32,500 nucleotides of DNA from Mesostigma viride. Lineage: Eukaryota > Streptophyta > Mesostigmatophyceae > Mesostigmatales > Mesostigmataceae. The stretch lies in the NCBI GenBank assembly GCA_009746045.1, contig RPFO01000022.1, forward strand, positions 160,001 through 192,500, in the 5' to 3' direction. The notes under the pieces are model-generated. The model saw only the letters and a list, made by a program, of their open reading frames with translations, was not told the DNA's origin and did no database searches. This document shows positions 22,469 to 31,330 of this stretch, piece after piece (within the stretch, counting starts at the first letter, position 1; every line of letters begins with the position of its first letter). The translations under genes and the position numbers were made by a program.

Positions 22469-23759
22469 TTTGCATGGCCAATAGTGGGGCATCTACTGCG
22501 CCGCTGAGGCTGCAGCAGAGCATCCACCCATAATGGGCACCTCCGCTCTTGGGTTCATGGGCACCGCGGCTCAGCCGCAGCCCAACCTCTGTCTGCATGG
22601 CCTTAGTGGCAATCGCACACACACATCGCGCGATTTCCCAAGGCCAACGGTCTGGCGGCACGAATGGTGCCAACGGTCAAGCAAGCCCTTTGCAAGTGGA
22701 TACTGCAGGAGCGGCCGTGGGGGATAGGATGAGCCCGCGAGAGGCACGGGCAACGCCGCACTTTGTCCTCTTTGGGCGGGGCACCACTCCTGCCAGCTGA
22801 GGTGGTGGGCGGCGCACCCAGGCCCCGTGACTGCATGGGACGGCCCCCGAGAGTGGCTGCATGAGGTGTCTACACATGCCGCGACCTGCGTGTCGCATCA
22901 TGCCAATCCCAATGAACACTTTGCTGATGGCGTGGAGACGCGCTGCGGTGCACACGACGGCAGGAGGGCAAGTGCATGGTCCGGCAGATGCGGTTCCGGC
23001 CTGGCCAGTAAGGCTTCCAGTATGTCTTCCTTGGGACCCACCAGCAGGGCTCGTTGGACATGGTGGCAGGACCTGCCATCCTGGGAATCAAGGCATTAAA
23101 TCCGGGTGGGGTGGCAGTACTGGAAGGTGCAGATGAGAGCACAACCACCGGCTCTGTGGCCAACCTCAGTCCTGCGCCATGCCAAATCAGGAGCAGCATA
23201 TCCAACCCCACACAGCCAGGCACGTTCGTGACGCTCGGTGCCAGGTGGGTCATCGGGTGGACCAGCCTGAGGTCATTCTCCTTTGCGACCACTGCAGTTG
23301 TTCAGTTGGCATCCGGACAGCCTGCGGCCAACGTTGGGTGTGGTCCCGGCAGGCACCTGGCTGTGCCCAGTGTGCATGGCCCTTTGTTTTTCTGCCAGCG
23401 CTTTCACCGCTTTGACATCCTCCATTGTGGTCGCAACCCGGTCCGGATCCGTCTGGCGAGGGGGCCAGTAGAAACGGGAATGTGCGATCCCGGGGGGTGC
23501 GGCAGCGCCCTAACCCAGTCAAGGCTGAGGTGATAGCGGGCAACGATGGTCAAGGCACGAGCGCTTGACGTACGACATGGAATGGAACGCGACGACATGA
23601 ACACTACCAAACCATAATGATGGAAGTGGCGAACATGTGAGGCATTGCGTGACACAAGTGCGCGAGCACCGGCATGGTCCAGCAGCAACGATGAGCTCTT
23701 GGACATGGGGAGTGCGAAGTTAGCACATGCCTGCTGCAGGTGTGGCAGTCTACGTCACG

Positions 23760-23792
<33 letters not shown>

Positions 23793-24337
23793 CGTCGGTG
23801 AGCGCACCAACTCACTGTTCGTGCTATCATCATGTTGGGCCTAAGGATGACTTTGCTACGAGATAATCACTATAAATCCAAAGGGCCATAGCGCGGCACA
23901 TGCGGTGCCGGCAGCAACGAACTCCCGAGTCCATCGCACCGTCTACGCTGTGTGAGGGCACAGCGGGGCCGTGTTAGTGAATTAATGCTGCAGCAAGTCC
24001 GAGTGGCCTTGGGCACCAAGTCGGGGACACCGGGTGCTGTTTCCCTAACTGCAGCGGGTGCTTTGTCCCTCACAGTAAAAATGTTGCGGCGCTCGGCGTT
24101 CAGCATCTTGCGACTCTGAGTAGTGTGAGTTTAACCAAATTTAAGGATTCATTTGCGGAAACGATGTCGGCAGCCATGCAGAGCAGCACAACAGAGCTGC
24201 AACAAGGCTCTCCGCTGGGATGCCAGGGGGACACCCGGCAAACGATTGTCGATGCACGACAGGACACGCGGCACGCCTGTGTTATCAAGGCACCGCCAGT
24301 GTGACAGTGAAATTTTTTTACGATGTTTATTCATTAA
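22469..24337. other. No gene recognised downstream of the phosphatase
   Basis: The first part should be the phosphatase 3' UTR. Small open frames on both strands (for example 22827-23099, 23054-23533) lack motifs. A (GT)n plus G-run sits at about 23763-23792 and is likely slippage-prone. No mobile-element 3' end was found until 24338. Confidence 0.45.
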
Positions 24338-24507
24338 ATTAAATTAAATTATAACATGACTCCGTTGGGAGATTTTGTAGATAGATGTTGTAGGTAGCTG
24401 TTGTAGATAGATTAGACCGGTAGGACTGTTTGCACCCATCCATCGATCCATCCATCGGGGTTAATGCTCCGTGACTCTTAACGGGAGCACGAGTCTAATT
24501 AATTAAT
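24338..24507. mobile_element. Back-to-back LINE 3' ends (minus stub and plus B-type)
   Basis: 24338-24375: a minus-strand stub with (TAAAT)n-like tail and the CTCC-CAAC-GGAG stem-loop. 24405-24507: a plus-strand copy with TTAGACCGGTAGGA, a CCATC-rich run, GCTCCGTGACTCTTAACGGG, AGCACGAG and an (ATTA)n tail. The second matches the UTR after the ORF2 fragment (16625-16670) and the ends at 1642-1690 and 31850-31900, which links the B-type 3' end to an ORF2-bearing element. Confidence 0.7.
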
Positions 24508-24597
24508 TGGGAGATCATGTAGCACATATTCCCTTGCTGGATGGATGGAGGTGGGCGAAGCCGCGAAAACCGAACTAAGCTAATCTAGAAAACCCTT
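24508..24597 (-). mobile_element. Short copy of the ORF2-LINE 3' UTR
   Basis: Matches 2288-2410 in order: GGGAGATCATGTAGCACA, ATTCC, GCTGGATGGATG, GGAGGTGGGC, AGCCGCGAAA, CCGAACTAA, GCTAATC and CTAGAAAACCCT. It is a 5'-truncated copy of the UTR that follows ORF2. No TSD found. Confidence 0.75.
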
Positions 24598-24621
24598 TGA
24601 TTTATTCATGTCAGACTTCGA

Positions 24622-24646
24622 ATAAATTATTACATGCCTCTGTTGG
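24622..24646 (-). mobile_element. 3' tail of the outermost LINE copy in the nest
   Basis: On the minus strand this is the A/T tail and stem-loop edge of a LINE whose body resumes at 29183. The two parts are separated by the ORF1-element insertion with TSD ATGCCTCTGTTGG (24634-24646 and 29170-29182). Confidence 0.75.
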
Positions 24647-25587
24647 CGCCATGCTTGGCTGCACCCGCCCCGAACTCCAACACGTCGTCCTCAACTCCCT
24701 TCTCCAGCGCTCTGACGGCGAGATCTGGGCTCCATCCATCTGCGCCTCCACCCTCCGTTCCATCCTCACGGAAGCCTTTCAGCAGCACGTGACCCCCCTT
24801 GCTGCCGACATTTCAGCAATCGGCGGCACGCTGACTGCTGAACTTCCTCACATTTCCACCGCCGCCGCCTCCACCTCCACCGCCGTTTCCGCCTTCACTG
24901 CCGACATCAAAGCCCAGCTCCTCGACCTCGACCAACGCCTTCAAGCCACCGCCACCGCCCTTGAGAGCTTGCATGACACCGCCGGCCTCACCGCCCAAGC
25001 GGTGCAGGAAATCGCTGCCCAGCCGGCACCTGCTGGCCCGGCCAGTGATGTTCCCTCCACCTGGGCGGACTTGCTTAAGCAGCACACCACCTCCACCACC
25101 TCCACCATCTCGGCACAACTAAAGCAACAAGCCCTCGACCTTCGCGAGGAAACCGACATCGCCCGGCGCAGCCACAATGTCATCGTCAAGCACTTCGACC
25201 AGCCGGCAGGTGAGACCTCCACGAGCCTTCTTGAGGCATTTAAGCGCGACATTCTTGCCCCCATGCTACTCACTGGTGAGCTGGACATGTCGGCTGTCCG
25301 CCTCCCCCGCGCGCGGGGGAAGGCTGGCCCGGCACCCGTGCTCCTCACCTTTAAGTACATGGCGGACAAGCTGTCGTTCCTTAAATGCCGCAAGAAGCTC
25401 TCGAGGACTCGCTTCACGCTGGACGACGACTTGACCCTGGCCCAGCAACAGCGGCGACGCGAGCTACATATGGCCGACCTACCTTCAGCTCCGGCACAGC
25501 GCAGGGGGGAAGCCGGTATACTGGAGGGGGGCGGTCATCCACGTTGACCACAAGCCCTGGCAGCCCCCTCCTGCCACCCCAGACTAG
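24647..25587 (+). pseudogene. ORF1 of a diverged subfamily, truncated and frameshifted
   Basis: An L1-type ORF1 RNA-binding protein lacking about the first 130 residues. The frame from 24651 covers the helical Thr/Ser/Ala-rich middle, RRM (HNVIVKHFD near 25175, PVLLTFKYMADKLSFL near 25340) and C-terminal domain (LDDDLTLAQQQRRREL near 25425-25465). A four-base excess (CATA, about 25467-25470) against the intact copy shifts the last ~40 codons; the original frame then reads KPVYWRGAVIHVDHKPW to a stop at 25585-25587. It is much more diverged from the intact copy than 3226-3715, mostly by substitutions that keep the protein pattern, which suggests past selection on this subfamily. Confidence 0.88.
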
Positions 25588-25614
25588 GGAATTCATACCA
25601 GTAGTGTAGATTAG

Positions 25615-25653
25615 CCCCTAAACCGTCCTCGTGCCGATTTTCGACTGCGAGTT
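25615..25653. repeat. Left piggyBac terminal repeat and subterminal palindrome
   Basis: The 13-bp TIR is followed by a 24-bp imperfect palindrome starting CTCGTGCC and ending CTGCGAG (about 25629-25652). It resembles the 24-bp perfect-arm palindrome at the right end (CTCGTGACT..AGTCACGAG, 28711-28735). A further hairpin, CTCATGCC-TCACATTC-GGCATGAG, lies just inside (about 25658-25681). These are candidate transposase-binding sites. Confidence 0.7.
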
Positions 25654-25925
25654 TTTCTCATGCCTCACATTCGGCATGAGTTTGTGCGCCCTGTAGGGAT
25701 TTGGCGGGAAGGTTTTGGCGGGAACCAACTAGACCACCGAAAAGATCTAGATTCACTCTATCCGTAGGACACTTGTCTGACCGTATTTGACCACCGTATC
25801 AGGGTGGAAACCCTGGTCAAAGTCAACAGGGTACCCTGGTGCATGCAGGTTTGGGCGGTAAAAAAAATTGACAAAAACGTACGAAAACGAAGGATGCGAA
25901 AAAAGGGGGGAGCGCGGACGTAGAC

Positions 25926-26860
25926 ATGGCGGACGAAATGCAGGCAGATATACGGACTTTCAAGGTAAAGAAGGGCATTTTCATGGCAGTGCCTGTGGAA
26001 AAATTCGGACTAGACTGGGCGATAGAGCAGTATGGGGAAAAACACAGCGAGGTACGTTTGCCGGGCAAGGTAGTGACAGTGAACAGGTCCGGAGATGGTG
26101 CACGGTGCTATTTCCCGGACGACAAGCTCACGTACCCATTCACCCGTGAGCAGATTTTCATATATTCGTGCAGCTCAGATGAGTACGAAGCTCTAGTGAA
26201 AGAATGCGCAGCCAGGAAGGTCCCAACGGCAGGTAGCAGTGACGATGATAGCGAGCAGGGCCAGGATAGCGATTCTGACGCCGGTGAGGACGACGACGAC
26301 AAATCCGAGGATATCGAGCTGCCCACACCGGTCAAGCGACGCGAGCCGGGGAAGCGCGCTGTCGGCAACCCGAAGAAGAACCCAGCCATCAGCCACGCCC
26401 CGAAAAGGCGCCGTCAGACCAAGGCGGCGGCCAGCGAGAGCGTTGTCTCGGACGCTTCCGATGACGACTTTGTTTACCAGAAGGGTGCGGAGGGTCCGGT
26501 GCCGAGCGGTGAGGCTGAGCTCGATGATTCGTTTTTTCCTAACGACACTCCTGCCACTGAGGAGCCAGCCGAGACTGTCTGGAGATCTGGTTTCGGCAAG
26601 CCAGGTGTGTTTCCTTTTCCCGATACTCCGGTGCTGTCGCCGATGACGGGTACCGCCTGCTATCAAAACCTTTCCCCTGCCCAGCTCAAGTTTGGGCCCC
26701 TCGGGCTGTTTCCCTTTTCTGGTCCCATGCAATGTGATGTCGTGGCCAAGATTGTCAAGGAGACCAACGACTATGCTGAGCTCAAGGGGGCGGGCAAGCC
26801 AGGTGAGCGTGAGTGGCACCCCTTAACAATGCATGAGATGGGCAAATTTCTGGGTGGAGC
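25926..26860 (+). pseudogene. piggyBac transposase N-terminal part
   Basis: The open frame runs from ATG 25926 (context GACATGG) to a stop at 26930, but only about the first 310 codons are family-like. Order: a basic N-terminal block (FKVKKGIFMAVPVEKFG, YFPDDKLTYPFTREQIF), an acidic stretch (about 104-130), a basic nuclear-signal-like run (PKKNPAISHAPKRRRQTK, 149-166), a second acidic region, then the entry to the transposase domain (CDVVAKIVKETNDYAEL, EWHPLTMHEMGKFLG, 270-310). This last block is the classical piggyBac pattern just before the first catalytic Asp. The following ~300 residues are missing. Confidence 0.85.
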
Positions 26861-27192
26861 AAGTGCTGTGCCAACTGTGCTGCGCGCAAGGCAGGAAGCA
26901 CAAGACCTCGGTCATGTGCGAGCACTGTGACATGGCGTTCTGCAGCAACAGCGAGCGGAACTGCTTCGGCCTCTTCCACTCCGGGCAGGTGGAGGGGCTG
27001 GACTTCAACGTGACGAAGCAGCGGGTATGGCAGCGCCTCTCCCAGCGTGGCGAATGCGCCAAGAATTTCAAGGGCGCCACTACCACGAGGGGGGCAGCAG
27101 CCACCACCCGGAAGCTCAAGGGGGTGGCGCGGCGCCGCCATCTCAGGGCGGAGCATGTCCGCCTGGGATATAGTCCTACGGAGGCTGACTAA
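26850..27192 (+). pseudogene. piggyBac transposase C-terminal Cys-rich domain
   Basis: In a different frame from the N-terminal part, this encodes the zinc-binding tail of piggyBac transposases: C-x2-CC (QLCC) near 26869, then KTSVMCEHC, AFC and a final CFGLFH, followed by a basic tail (KLKGVARRRHLRAEH) and stop at 27190-27192. The domain normally contacts terminal repeats. The junction with the N-terminal part is near 26845-26860 and removes the whole DDE core; the frame also changes there, so a simple fusion protein is not made. Confidence 0.82.
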
Positions 27193-27544
27193 GAATGCTA
27201 GCATTTGTTGCCTACGTGGCATGGCATTTGGCCTTTCCTGCCCGCGCTCATGCGCGCCGTGTATCACCATGGGCCGGCATGGTTTGAAGTGTGTGTTATT
27301 GTTTCATGGACCCACCTGTGCATGTGTTATTTGGTTTCATGTTGTTAGCCTGCATGGTTTATTGTTTCATGGTCATGTCTTATTAGCTTTCATGTTTATG
27401 CATAACTTGTGCAGTTTGAAAATCTGCTCCGTGATGGTCACAGTGCCACCTATTTCTAGTTGGCAATTTTCAGTGTTACTGCATGCATGGTCCCTTGGTC
27501 ACTAATTTATCTAGGAGTGCTGGGATGTTTTGACTTTGTGTGCA

Positions 27545-28445
27545 AGGTCCATCATGCATGTAAAAATAAGGACCACAGTATGAGCGGGTCTGCAAGCATT
27601 TACGCTTATTGTGGCATATATTTGTGCCACCTAGGCTGGAATAAACATAATCATGCATGTTTCATGCTTACCTATCATTTCCATGTTCAAAACTGCACTA
27701 GGATGTTTATTCTAGCCCCCCCCAAACTGGTGACTCAAAATAGTCACCAGCTATTTTTAGCATTATCTTGTGGGTCCCTGGGTGAAACAAGACATGTAAG
27801 TGTTTGGATGTAGTGCTTGGGTACAGTTGCAGTCCCCCCTGAAATACTAGGGTGAAATCCAAGGTATACGTGCTCCATCATGCATGATAAGGTTGTGAAC
27901 CCCGTACTCGCGGCCCGCGCGTAGTCGTCTCCAATCATATCCGGCGGGGACCTGCAGTGGTTATGGCAGATATTGGTGGCACACAGGTTGGAATAAGTGT
28001 TAGCATGCATGTTTGCCCATTGAATTGAATTGTAACATAACTCCGTTGGGAGTATGTAGCACATAGCCCTTGAGAGGGGGCATATGGCCTATCATACATC
28101 CTAAGCTACTTCCTGCAAGGGTGGGGATGTAAAGGACCCTTGCTCTAGGTGCACCAGGGCACTTGCATCCCCATGATCTTCAAGCTATGCCCAGCGAAGG
28201 GGGAGCCTGTCATGGGGGGGAAGATCAGCATAGCTATACAAAAAGGCTAGGGCATGGCGTCTCAGCAGAGAGTTACTCCCTGCATGTTTGCCCATACTCC
28301 ATGCTTACCTATCGTTTCCATGTTCAAAACTGCACTAGGATGCCTATTTTAGCCCCCAAAAAACTCGCGACTCAAAATAGTCACCAGTTATTTTTAGCAC
28401 CAGCTGATGGGTCCCTGGGGGAGTTACAATTTTTAGTGTTTGTAT
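27545..28445 (+). repeat. Direct duplication in the piggyBac 3' non-coding part
   Basis: 27613-27810 is repeated, imperfectly, at 27961-28445 once the nested insert (28021-28280 and one TSD copy) is set aside. Shared landmarks are TTCCATGTTCAAAACTGCAC, GACTCAAAATAGTCACCAG, TATTTTTAGCA and GGGTCCCTGGG. Each copy holds the inverted repeat GTGACT-CAAAAT-AGTCAC or a one-base variant (27730-27749; 28368-28385), the same arms as the right subterminal palindrome. Confidence 0.75.
28021..28280 (-). mobile_element. 260-bp ORF1-element 3' fragment inside the piggyBac element
   Basis: A 5'-truncated 3' UTR on the minus strand, with both terminal hairpins and an (AATTC)n tail (plus 28021-28033). A perfect 15-bp TSD, TGCATGTTTGCCCAT, flanks it (28006-28020 and 28281-28295). 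The tail type is the same as that of the element that hosts the piggyBac copy, not the (ATTA)n type. Confidence 0.95.
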
Positions 28446-28710
28446 CCCATCCTAACTAAAAAATCTATCTACAAAACCAACCCCAGGGTCAACTCATGGA
28501 GGAAAGGGGTCTATCATCCATTATAAGGGTGTCACCGCGCACACTCACCGTACCCCCCTGAGGGGGGGGCTATTTATAGAGCAGGGGGGGCTAGCACTGG
28601 GACCACCCACTATACCCCCAGGTGGGTCCTAATATGGTTATGCTTGGTTCCTAGTATGGTCTAGAAAAAATAATTAGGCTGAATGGGGGCACCTGTGGCA
28701 TACTGTGCAA

Positions 28711-28752
28711 CTCGTGACTCATTTTAGTCACGAGTCAAAGACGGTTGAGGGG
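28711..28752. repeat. Right piggyBac terminal repeat and subterminal palindrome
   Basis: The right TIR (28740-28752) is preceded by CTCGTGACT-CATTTT-AGTCACGAG (about 28711-28735), a near-perfect inverted repeat with short loop. The same GTGACT/AGTCAC arms occur twice further inside the element. Confidence 0.75.
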
Positions 28753-29182
28753 TTAGTCAGGCTTAGCCTAGCATGTGGCCCACGCGCATGTGCGCCCATA
28801 ATGGCCCCCATGGATATTGTCTACAGAATTTAGCCAAGCCCTGCCTATAACGGGACCCCCATGGATGTTGCATTAAGAATTGAGCCATGCTACGCCATGC
28901 AGAGAGATGCTCTCTGTCGAGAAGCCATGTCCTAGCTCTTGTATAGCCATGATGATCTTCCTCCCTCACAGGCATGCTCCCCCCTTACCCGGGCATAGCG
29001 TGATAGACCATGAGGGTGCAGGTGCCCTGGTGCACCTAGAGTAGGGGTAGCTTACATTCCCACCCTTGCATGAAGTAGCCTAGAATGTATGATAGGCCAT
29101 ATGCCCCTTCTCTGGGCTATGTGCTACATATACTCCCAACGGAGTTATGTTACAATTCAATTCAATTCAATGCCTCTGTTGG

Positions 29183-29480
29183 GGGTGCATGTTGCACACA
29201 TTCCACACGTGGACCGATGGGTGCATGTGGGTGGTAAGTAAGTAAGTGCGTGAACATGCCACGGAGTACCTGATGAGATACTTTTCTACGCGGTGTTGGA
29301 GAGTAGCGGAGCACCTGGGTGCTTTTTGTCCCCGTGAGTGTGCACAGCGGGCAGCTAGGGGGCCGAGACCCCCCCCCCCGCCCCCCCCCCTTCCCTCATG
29401 CCACAGGGTGCACAATCGGACCCGTCGACACGATCCGGCATCCCCTGTACGTGGGTGTAATAAAGCTTCGACATCGCAAA
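29183..29480 (-). mobile_element. Body of the outermost LINE copy in the nest
   Basis: Continues the minus-strand LINE 3' end from 24622-24646 after removal of the ORF1-element insertion. GGTGCATGTTGCACACATTCC is the counterpart of GATCATGTAGCACACATTCC at 2296-2315. From about 29290 it resembles 1660-1830. A C-run (about 29369-29390) may be length-unstable. Its 5' limit is approximate. Confidence 0.55.
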
Positions 29481-29783
29481 AGCATGTATGGGTGCAGTAG
29501 GGCTAGCTGGGCTCCCATGGTCCAGTGTCCACAGATAGCCTTGGAACTCATTCCGGATCGAGGCGCCAGATGATTGATGCAATTTGCTAATAATGTGCTG
29601 TACCTAGAATTGAGAGTCTTCTGTACGTGGCCGGCCTGCCCACTTACGAGAGATCAAAGCTACAGGGCTCCGCCCTTGGCCTCCTAGCTAGCTCGTTGTG
29701 TATCTAGGGATGGATCATGAAGGATCTCCTTTAAATTGGTATCCACATGGCGCACTCAAGTGCTTTTCATTAATTAATTAACT
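29481..29783. other. Spacer ending in a short LINE tail
   Basis: No gene seen. The end (about 29745-29783) has CAAGTGCTTTTCATTAATTAATTAA, resembling the B-type region upstream of its stem-loop joined to an (ATTA)n tail. Confidence 0.4.
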
Positions 29784-29956
29784 ATTAATGGAATACATTG
29801 CGAAGCCACGAGCCACGAGCCACGAGGTAGCCATGGCTGTCGGAGCTCATAACTTTCACGTTTGAGCGCCGAATTCAGCTGTGAATATCACAATCGCTTC
29901 GTCTTTCTTAGACGCACATGCTGATATAATTTTCCGAAGCTATAACGCACGATACG

Positions 29957-31330
29957 ATGAGCAAACGCCTCTCGACGCAACGCAGCCTGGCGGCTGCGCT
30001 TAGCAATGAAAATACGTCTGCAGCCCCGGCCGCAGCTTCGCCAACCGGCCCAGAAGGCAGCGGCGCCACTAGCCAAGCTCTAGTGGTCGCCCAGCCCCCT
30101 GCTGCGCCCGCATCGCCAGCAGCGTCGCCCGAACCCAAGCGCAGTCGCCCTGACGGGCTGCTGGATGAGTACGACTTTGACGCCAGCCAGCCCGGCTATT
30201 TTGACAAGCTTACACCCGATCGCATCCTGGGCCATGTGTTTTTCGGGACGCATGCCTCTCTTCTAGAACTGTGCAAGCAGCTTTCCCACCAAGATCGCCT
30301 TGTCAATGCCCGCCTCCAGAGGCGCAATTTCGGCAAAGACGTCCTCAACGCACGCCGCCCCCACCTCCAGCAATTCGCCCTCTTTTCCCTCCTTGGACGC
30401 TCCATCGAGGAGCTTTGGCCCCCAAAGCCCCTCACCACCACCTTAACCGAATCCTCCATCCGCTCACTCCTCAAGGAGGCCCTCGAGCAGCACGTGGCCC
30501 CCATCGCTGCAGATGTGGCGGCCATGGGCAGCACGCTGGCTGCCGAGCTCCCCCTCCTCTCCACCATCTCCACCTCCACCTCCACTCTCCTCGCCTCCTC
30601 CACCGCCACCACCCCCACCTCCGCCGCCATCACCGCCCAGCTCCGTGACATCGACCAGCGTCTTAAGGACAACGCCATCGCTATCGAGGTCCTGCAGAAC
30701 ACCGCCGGCCTCACCGCCCAGGCGGTGAAGGACATTGCCGCCAAGCCAGCCCCTGCTGGCCTGGCCGGCGATGCTCCTCCCCTCACGACCTGGGCGGACA
30801 TGCTTAAGCAGCACACCACCTCCACCACCTCCGCCGTCGCAGCACAGCTCCAGCGGCAGACGCTTGACCTCCGCGAGGAGGCCGAGCTCGCCAAGCGCAG
30901 CCTCAACGTCATTGTCAAGAATCTCAAGATGGAGGAAGGTGAGAATTCCGAGAAGCTTGCGCGTGCTTTTGAGAGAGAAATCCTTGATCGCATGGGCCTT
31001 ACTGGTGAGATCGAGCTGGCCGCCCACCGCCTTCCCCGCGCGCGGGGTAAGGCAGGGCCGCCCCCGCTCCTTCTCACCTTTAAGACCCCGGCGGACAAGA
31101 TTTCTTTTCTCAGACGCCGCAAGCGGCTCGAGAAGACTCTCTTTACCCTTGATGACGACTTGACCCTGGCGCAGCAACAACGGCGACGGGAGCTATGGCC
31201 GACCTACCTCCAGCTCCGGCAGACCAAGGCGGGGCAGCCGGTGTACTGGAAGGGGGCGGCCATCTACGTCGGCCACAAGCCCTGGCAGGCGACCCCCGCG
31301 GCCCCAGCGACTCCAGACGCCCCAGCTTAG
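29957..31330 (+). CDS. Intact L1-type ORF1 protein (RNA-binding), 457 aa
   Basis: Such proteins coat retrotransposon RNA and act as chaperones during target-primed reverse transcription. Regions: an Ala/Pro/Ser-rich N-terminus with a basic patch (EPKRSRPDG, 59-67); a conserved block LTPDRILGHVFFGTHASLLE (85-104); helix-forming stretches (165-195, 225-262) around a Ser/Thr run, possibly a coiled coil; an RRM-like domain (about 314-384: NVIVKNL, then PLLLTFKTPADKISFL); and an L1-type C-terminal domain (about 385-440: LDDDLTLAQQQRRREL, VYWKGAAIYVG). The RRM-CTD order is that of L1 ORF1p; no zinc knuckle is visible. The start ATG is the first in the element after the 5' UTR hairpin. The intact frame and the near-identical copy at 3226-3715 suggest recent activity. 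Confidence 0.9.
   Translation: MSKRLSTQRSLAAALSNENTSAAPAAASPTGPEGSGATSQALVVAQPPAAPASPAASPEPKRSRPDGLLDEYDFDASQPGYFDKLTPDRILGHVFFGTHASLLELCKQLSHQDRLVNARLQRRNFGKDVLNARRPHLQQFALFSLLGRSIEELWPPKPLTTTLTESSIRSLLKEALEQHVAPIAADVAAMGSTLAAELPLLSTISTSTSTLLASSTATTPTSAAITAQLRDIDQRLKDNAIAIEVLQNTAGLTAQAVKDIAAKPAPAGLAGDAPPLTTWADMLKQHTTSTTSAVAAQLQRQTLDLREEAELAKRSLNVIVKNLKMEEGENSEKLARAFEREILDRMGLTGEIELAAHRLPRARGKAGPPPLLLTFKTPADKISFLRRRKRLEKTLFTLDDDLTLAQQQRRRELWPTYLQLRQTKAGQPVYWKGAAIYVGHKPWQATPAAPATPDAPA

Larger units (their letters stand above)
25615..28752 (+). mobile_element. piggyBac-type DNA transposon lacking its catalytic core
   Basis: Terminal inverted repeats CCCCTAAACCGTC (25615-25627) and CCCCTCAACCGTC (complement of 28740-28752) match at 12 of 13 positions and start with CCC, as usual for piggyBac. 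A 4-bp duplication TTAG flanks it (25611-25614, 28753-28756); the family norm is TTAA. It carries both ends of a piggyBac transposase but no DDE domain, so it could move only with a transposase made elsewhere. It also contains a nested retrotransposon fragment and a tandem duplication in its 3' third. Confidence 0.88.
24647..29169 (+). mobile_element. 5'-truncated ORF1-only element, split by a piggyBac element
   Basis: The outer parts 24647-25614 (ORF1 and start of 3' UTR) and 28757-29169 (rest of 3' UTR, with hairpins and an (AATTC)n tail) form one retrotransposon. The perfect 13-bp TSD ATGCCTCTGTTGG flanks it. The piggyBac element 25615-28752 and its TTAG duplication sit inside the 3' UTR; without it the sequence GTGTAGATTAGTCAGGCTTAGCC aligns with the uninterrupted UTR at 1006-1040. 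Its ORF1 is a diverged subfamily, and its tail differs from the (ATTA)n tail of other copies. Confidence 0.92.

Noticed and set aside
26193-26819. 208-codon minus-strand open frame inside the piggyBac element
   Set aside because: Antisense to the transposase N-terminal coding part, with no motif of its own.
26850-26930. Intron restoring the frame between the two piggyBac parts
   Set aside because: No good donor-acceptor pair joins the frames without losing motif sequence, and the ~300 residues between them are simply not present.
30464-31180. 238-codon minus-strand open frame opposite ORF1
   Set aside because: Antisense shadow of the ORF1 coding sequence; Gly-rich product mirrors the Ser/Thr/Pro codons of ORF1.
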